Source: a bacterium
GTDB lineage: Bacteria > Vulcanimicrobiota > Xenobia > Xenobiales > Xenobiaceae
Length of the DNA: 17,550 bases
Assembly (NCBI GenBank): GCA_017444045.1
Contig: JAFSXO010000189.1
Coordinates: 1 to 17,550, forward strand
Direction of reading: 5' to 3'
This document shows, piece by piece, positions 14,577 to 17,550 of the stretch. Every line of letters begins with the position of its first letter. Position 1 is the stretch's first letter. The translations under genes and the position numbers were made by a program. The notes under the pieces were generated by a model, which had not been told where the DNA came from, did not search any database, and was given only the letters and a program-made list of their open reading frames with translations.

Positions 14577-15611
14577 ATGGCTTTAACAATTGGACTTACC
14601 GGACTGGCGCAATCCGGAAAAACCACCCTGTTTAATTCTCTGACCAATATGGCCAACGCCAGCGAGACCGGCAAAGGCCGTCCCATGGCACATGTGCAGG
14701 TGCCCGACGCGCGCCTATGGGCTCTGTCCGAGATATTTAAGCCCAAAAAGACCACGCCCGCCACGGTAGATTTTCTGGACATGCCCTCGGGCGGAACCAG
14801 CAGCCTCACTCCCCAGGCTGTCGCCGAGATCCGCACAGCCACCGTACTCGTCGAGGTAGTGCGCTGCTTCGAGCATCCCTACCTCGAAGGCGTCAGTCCC
14901 GTAGCCGATATGGAAAACTTTGAGACCGAGCTGATGCTGGCCGATCTGAAGGTCGTCGAGGGCAAGCTGGAGCGCGCCAAAAAAATGGACGCCCACGAGC
15001 GCTCGCTGATCGAGTCCCTGGCTGCTCCGCTCTCAGATGGCGATTACAACGCTATACCTACGTTTAACGAAGAGGACAGAAAGCTTCTCTCCGGCTTAGG
15101 CCTGCTCTGCCTCAAGCCCTGCTTAGTGGTGGCCAACATCCCCGAGCACGAGCTTACCGGCGAAAGTGCCTCCTTCCACCAGGTACAGGAATACGCCCAG
15201 TCCCGTAATATGCCGGCCATCGCCGTCTGCGCCGACATCGAAGCCCAGCTGGCCGAGCTGAGCGACGAGGATCGCACGGTGTTCATGGAGGACCTGAATA
15301 TCGAAAAGAGCGGCCTAGAGCAGCTTATCAGCATGTGCTACAAGCGCTTGGGTCTGCAGACTTTCTTTACCGCCGGCGACGACGAATGCCGCGCCTGGAC
15401 CACCGCCATCGGCGCCAAAGCTCCCGAAGCGGCAGGAGAGATCCATTCCGATTTACAGCGCGGCTTCATCCGCGCCGAGGTTATCGGCTACGACACCTTC
15501 ATGACCTGCAAGAGCCTGAACGTCGCCAAGGACAAAGGCCTGCTTCGCGTTGAGGGCAAAGAGTATGTAGTCCAGGATGGCGATATTCTCAACATCCGCT
15601 TCAATGTCTAA
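14577..15611 (+). CDS. ychF: YchF/OLA1-like P-loop GTPase/ATPase with C-terminal TGS domain
   Basis: A 344-residue protein, slightly shorter than typical YchF (about 363). The G1 loop is GLAQSGKTT (9-17) in place of the usual GLPNVGKST. The G3 region is DMPSGG (68-73) instead of DIAGLV, so the canonical DxxG is degraded. NIPE (187-190) fits the NxxE that gives YchF its ATP preference. Residues about 120-150 form the helical arm. The last ~85 residues match the YchF TGS/DUF933 domain (KAPEAAGEIHSDLQRGFIRAEVIGYDTF split across 281-308, and EYVVQDGDILNIRFNV at the end). YchF binds ribosomes and influences translation and stress responses. The altered loops suggest a divergent paralogue group rather than orthodox YchF. 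AGGA at 14561-14564 is 12 bases before ATG. It precedes mnmG by 31 bases. Confidence 0.85.
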   Translation: MALTIGLTGLAQSGKTTLFNSLTNMANASETGKGRPMAHVQVPDARLWALSEIFKPKKTTPATVDFLDMPSGGTSSLTPQAVAEIRTATVLVEVVRCFEHPYLEGVSPVADMENFETELMLADLKVVEGKLERAKKMDAHERSLIESLAAPLSDGDYNAIPTFNEEDRKLLSGLGLLCLKPCLVVANIPEHELTGESASFHQVQEYAQSRNMPAIAVCADIEAQLAELSDEDRTVFMEDLNIEKSGLEQLISMCYKRLGLQTFFTAGDDECRAWTTAIGAKAPEAAGEIHSDLQRGFIRAEVIGYDTFMTCKSLNVAKDKGLLRVEGKEYVVQDGDILNIRFNV

Positions 15612-15624
15612 GCCTGCGGGAGAA

Positions 15625-15642
15625 ATGGCGCATTTTCATTAA
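15625..15642 (+). other. Five-codon mini reading frame abutting mnmG
   Basis: ATG 15625 opens a frame of five codons (Met-Ala-His-Phe-His) whose TAA stop (15640-15642) is immediately followed by the mnmG ATG (15643). The only Shine-Dalgarno-like sequence in the gap, GGGAG (15618-15622), is two bases from this ATG and 20 from the mnmG ATG, neither ideal. It could be a coupling leader or a coincidence. Confidence 0.25.
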
Positions 15643-17535
15643 ATGCTTACGCAATCTTTTGACATCGCCGTGGTCGGAGGCGGCCATGCCGGCATAGAAG
15701 CGGCGCTGGCTGCCGCGCGGCTGGGCAAAAGCGTAGCCTTAATTACATCGCGGCCCAACTACTGCGGACGCATGCCCTGCAATCCCTCCATCGGAGGGCC
15801 GGCCAAAGCCCATCTGGTGCGCGAGATCGATGCGCTGGGCGGCGAGATGGCGCGCACCATCGACCGCACCCACATACACATCCGCAATCTGAACACCAGC
15901 AAGGGGCCCGCCGTTCAGGCGCTCAGAGCTCAGGCCGACCGCCCCCGCTACGCTCAAGCCATGCAGGAGGTGCTAAGGCAGCAGGACGGCCTGCAGCTGA
16001 TCGCCGACAGCGCCTGCGAGCTAATGCGCGAGGGAAACGCCATAGTCGGGCTGCGCTGCGCCTCAGGCCTGGAGATACGCGCCCGCGCCGCGGTGCTGAC
16101 CACGGGCACCTTCCTCGAGGGACTGCTGCATCTGGGAAATTTCAGCGTGCCGGGTGGACGCTCGGGAGAAGCGCCGGCCCGCGGCTTGAGCGCTTCGCTG
16201 GCCGAGCTGGGGCTGCAGCTGGGACGCATGAAGACGGGAACCTGTCCGCGCCTGCACCGCGACTCCCTGAACACCGAGGGGCTTGATACGCTAGAGCCAA
16301 GCTACGAAGGCCTGGTCTTTTCGGATCTTTCGCCGCGCACCGCGCCGCCGAAGCAGGTAAAGTGCTGCATCACCCGCACCAACGAGCAGACGAAGTCCGT
16401 AATAATGGCCAACCTGCACCGCTCGCCCCTGTACGGCAGCACCGATACGCCGATCACGGGAGTAGGGCCGCGCTACTGCCCCTCAATCGAGGACAAGTTT
16501 GTGCGCTTCCCCGAGCACAAATACCACCTGGTTTTTCTGGAGCCGGAGGGCTTCGATGTCCCCGAGGTATACCTGCAGGGCGTAACCACCAGCCTGCCCT
16601 TAGACGTGCAGCTGGCGATAGTGCGCACCCTGCCTGGCCTGAAGCGCGCCCAGATCGTGCGCCCCGGCTACGCTGTGGAATACGACTTCGTTCTGCCCAC
16701 CCAGCTGGAGCACACCTTAGCGGTGCGCGGCTGGAAGGGACTGTTTCTGGCCGGGCAGATCAACGGCACCTCGGGCTACGAGGAAGCCGCGGCCCAGGGG
16801 CTGCTCGCCGGCATCAACGCTTCGCGCAGCGTCGAAGGTCTGCCTCTCATCACCATCGGGCGCGACCAGGGCTATCTGGGCGTGCTGATCGACGACCTGG
16901 TCTGCCGGGGCACGCAGGAGCCCTACCGTATGCACACCAGCCGCGCTGAATACCGGCTGCTTCTGCGCCAGGACAACAGCGATGAGCGCCTCACCCCCTT
17001 GGGCCGCGAAATCGGGCTGGTCAGCGATGAGCGCTGGGATATCTACCAGATGCGCCAAAAAGCGGTCGAGGTCGAAATTCAGCGCCTGAATTCGTCATAC
17101 GTCAGCCAGGCGCAGGCCGAACGTTACGGGGCTGCACTGCAGCGGAGCGTAGCGCCCGGCCAGACTCTGGCCAATCTCGTAAAGCAGCCTGGAGTAAGCC
17201 TTGACGTACTGCGCCGCTGCGACGGGCTTGAGCCTCTTGATCTGCAGGTCTGCACCAAAGCAGAGGTCACCGTCAAATACGCCGGCTATATCGAAGCCCA
17301 GAAAAAGGAAGTCGAGCGCGCAGCCAAATGGGAAAGGCTCACAATACCAGAAGATTACAGCTTTGACACACTGGCCGGCATTTCGCGGGAGGCCAAAGAG
17401 AAATGGAACCGAATCCGGCCCCATAATGTCGGCCAGGCATCGCGTATCGCCGGCATCGCCCCGGCCGACGTAACCGCCTTAATAGTTAACCTTCGCGGAC
17501 TGCCGCCGGCGCGGCAGCACCGCAAACAGCCCTAG
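15643..17535 (+). CDS. mnmG: tRNA uridine-5-carboxymethylaminomethyl modification enzyme MnmG (GidA)
   Basis: A 630-residue protein, full length for the family (E. coli 629). The FAD-binding motif is VVGGGHAGIEAALAAARLG (10-28), followed by the GidA pattern CNPSIGGPAKAHLVREIDAL (46-65) and the NTSKGPAVQALRAQADR segment (84-100). Both GidA signatures are present: GPRYCPSIEDKFVRF (275-289) and AGQINGTSGYEEAAAQG from residue 370. The C-terminal helical domain that binds MnmE and tRNA is complete (to NLRGLPPARQ). With MnmE it installs the cmnm5 group on U34 of several tRNAs, in the cytoplasm, using FAD, NADH, glycine or ammonium and methylenetetrahydrofolate. The MnmE gene is not in this window. 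The start at ATG 15643 fits the expected N-terminus, although spacing to the nearest GGGAG is long. GC content is the highest in the window. Confidence 0.97.
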   Translation: MLTQSFDIAVVGGGHAGIEAALAAARLGKSVALITSRPNYCGRMPCNPSIGGPAKAHLVREIDALGGEMARTIDRTHIHIRNLNTSKGPAVQALRAQADRPRYAQAMQEVLRQQDGLQLIADSACELMREGNAIVGLRCASGLEIRARAAVLTTGTFLEGLLHLGNFSVPGGRSGEAPARGLSASLAELGLQLGRMKTGTCPRLHRDSLNTEGLDTLEPSYEGLVFSDLSPRTAPPKQVKCCITRTNEQTKSVIMANLHRSPLYGSTDTPITGVGPRYCPSIEDKFVRFPEHKYHLVFLEPEGFDVPEVYLQGVTTSLPLDVQLAIVRTLPGLKRAQIVRPGYAVEYDFVLPTQLEHTLAVRGWKGLFLAGQINGTSGYEEAAAQGLLAGINASRSVEGLPLITIGRDQGYLGVLIDDLVCRGTQEPYRMHTSRAEYRLLLRQDNSDERLTPLGREIGLVSDERWDIYQMRQKAVEVEIQRLNSSYVSQAQAERYGAALQRSVAPGQTLANLVKQPGVSLDVLRRCDGLEPLDLQVCTKAEVTVKYAGYIEAQKKEVERAAKWERLTIPEDYSFDTLAGISREAKEKWNRIRPHNVGQASRIAGIAPADVTALIVNLRGLPPARQHRKQP

Positions 17536-17550
17536 CGCTTACCCAGCAGA

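Noticed and set aside
1..17550. Searched by eye for CRISPR-like spaced repeats, tRNA or rRNA genes, and insertion-sequence ends.
   Set aside because: None seen: no regularly spaced repeats with unique spacers, no cloverleaf-like segment, and no paired terminal inverted repeats around a transposase.

Overview
This is a bacterial window with a GC-rich, housekeeping-like frame (methyltransferase, YchF-type GTPase, MnmG) around a markedly AT-richer insert of about 9 kb. By hand count, GC is 43/60 at 16201-16260 (mnmG) and 34/60 at 9601-9660, but 15/60 at 3241-3300 and 14/60 at 9241-9300. The lineage cannot be fixed from the sequence. A recombination-promoting-nuclease (Rpn) remnant and a divergent YchF would fit a gut-type anaerobe, but that is a weak inference.

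Layout. (1) 164-2721, minus strand: an NTF2/SnoaL-like protein, an RlmI-like SAM methyltransferase and an SGNH-hydrolase-like membrane-anchored protein, the last two overlapping by 10 bases. (2) 2722-3120: a non-coding divergent spacer with a candidate promoter on each strand; the rightward one sits inside a long dyad. (3) 3121-11711, plus strand: five genes in two blocks. Block A is a GrpE-like coiled-coil protein, a 1005-residue HerA/DUF87-type ATPase with a Ser/Thr-rich linker, and a 267-residue helical protein of unknown function, nearly abutting. Block B, after a 185-base gap with its own dyad, is a 172-residue Cys-containing protein overlapping (ATGA) a ~1050-residue Hsp70-like ATPase. 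(4) 11809-12429, minus: a 5'-truncated Rpn-family remnant with 12-bp repeats. (5) 12502-14519, plus: a metallophosphoesterase and a MoxR-type AAA+ ATPase, overlapping by 13 bases. (6) 14577-17535: ychF-like GTPase and mnmG.

The most interesting part is region 3. A GrpE-like exchange factor and an Hsp70-like ATPase that are clearly not the housekeeping pair share an island with a HerA-like motor ATPase. The Hsp70-like protein has about 385 residues in front of its nucleotide-binding domain and a replaced C-terminus. This looks like a dedicated chaperone-ATPase machine, plausibly a conflict or defence system, but function is inferred from architecture only. The junction between the last two genes carries an old in-frame tandem duplication (8494-8643 / 8644-8808, about 71% identical by hand). 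It places a relic of the tail of the 172-residue gene inside the 5' end of the hsp70-like gene and leaves two plausible start codons. The 5' third of the hsp70-like gene is also far more AT-rich than the rest, suggesting a swapped N-terminal module.
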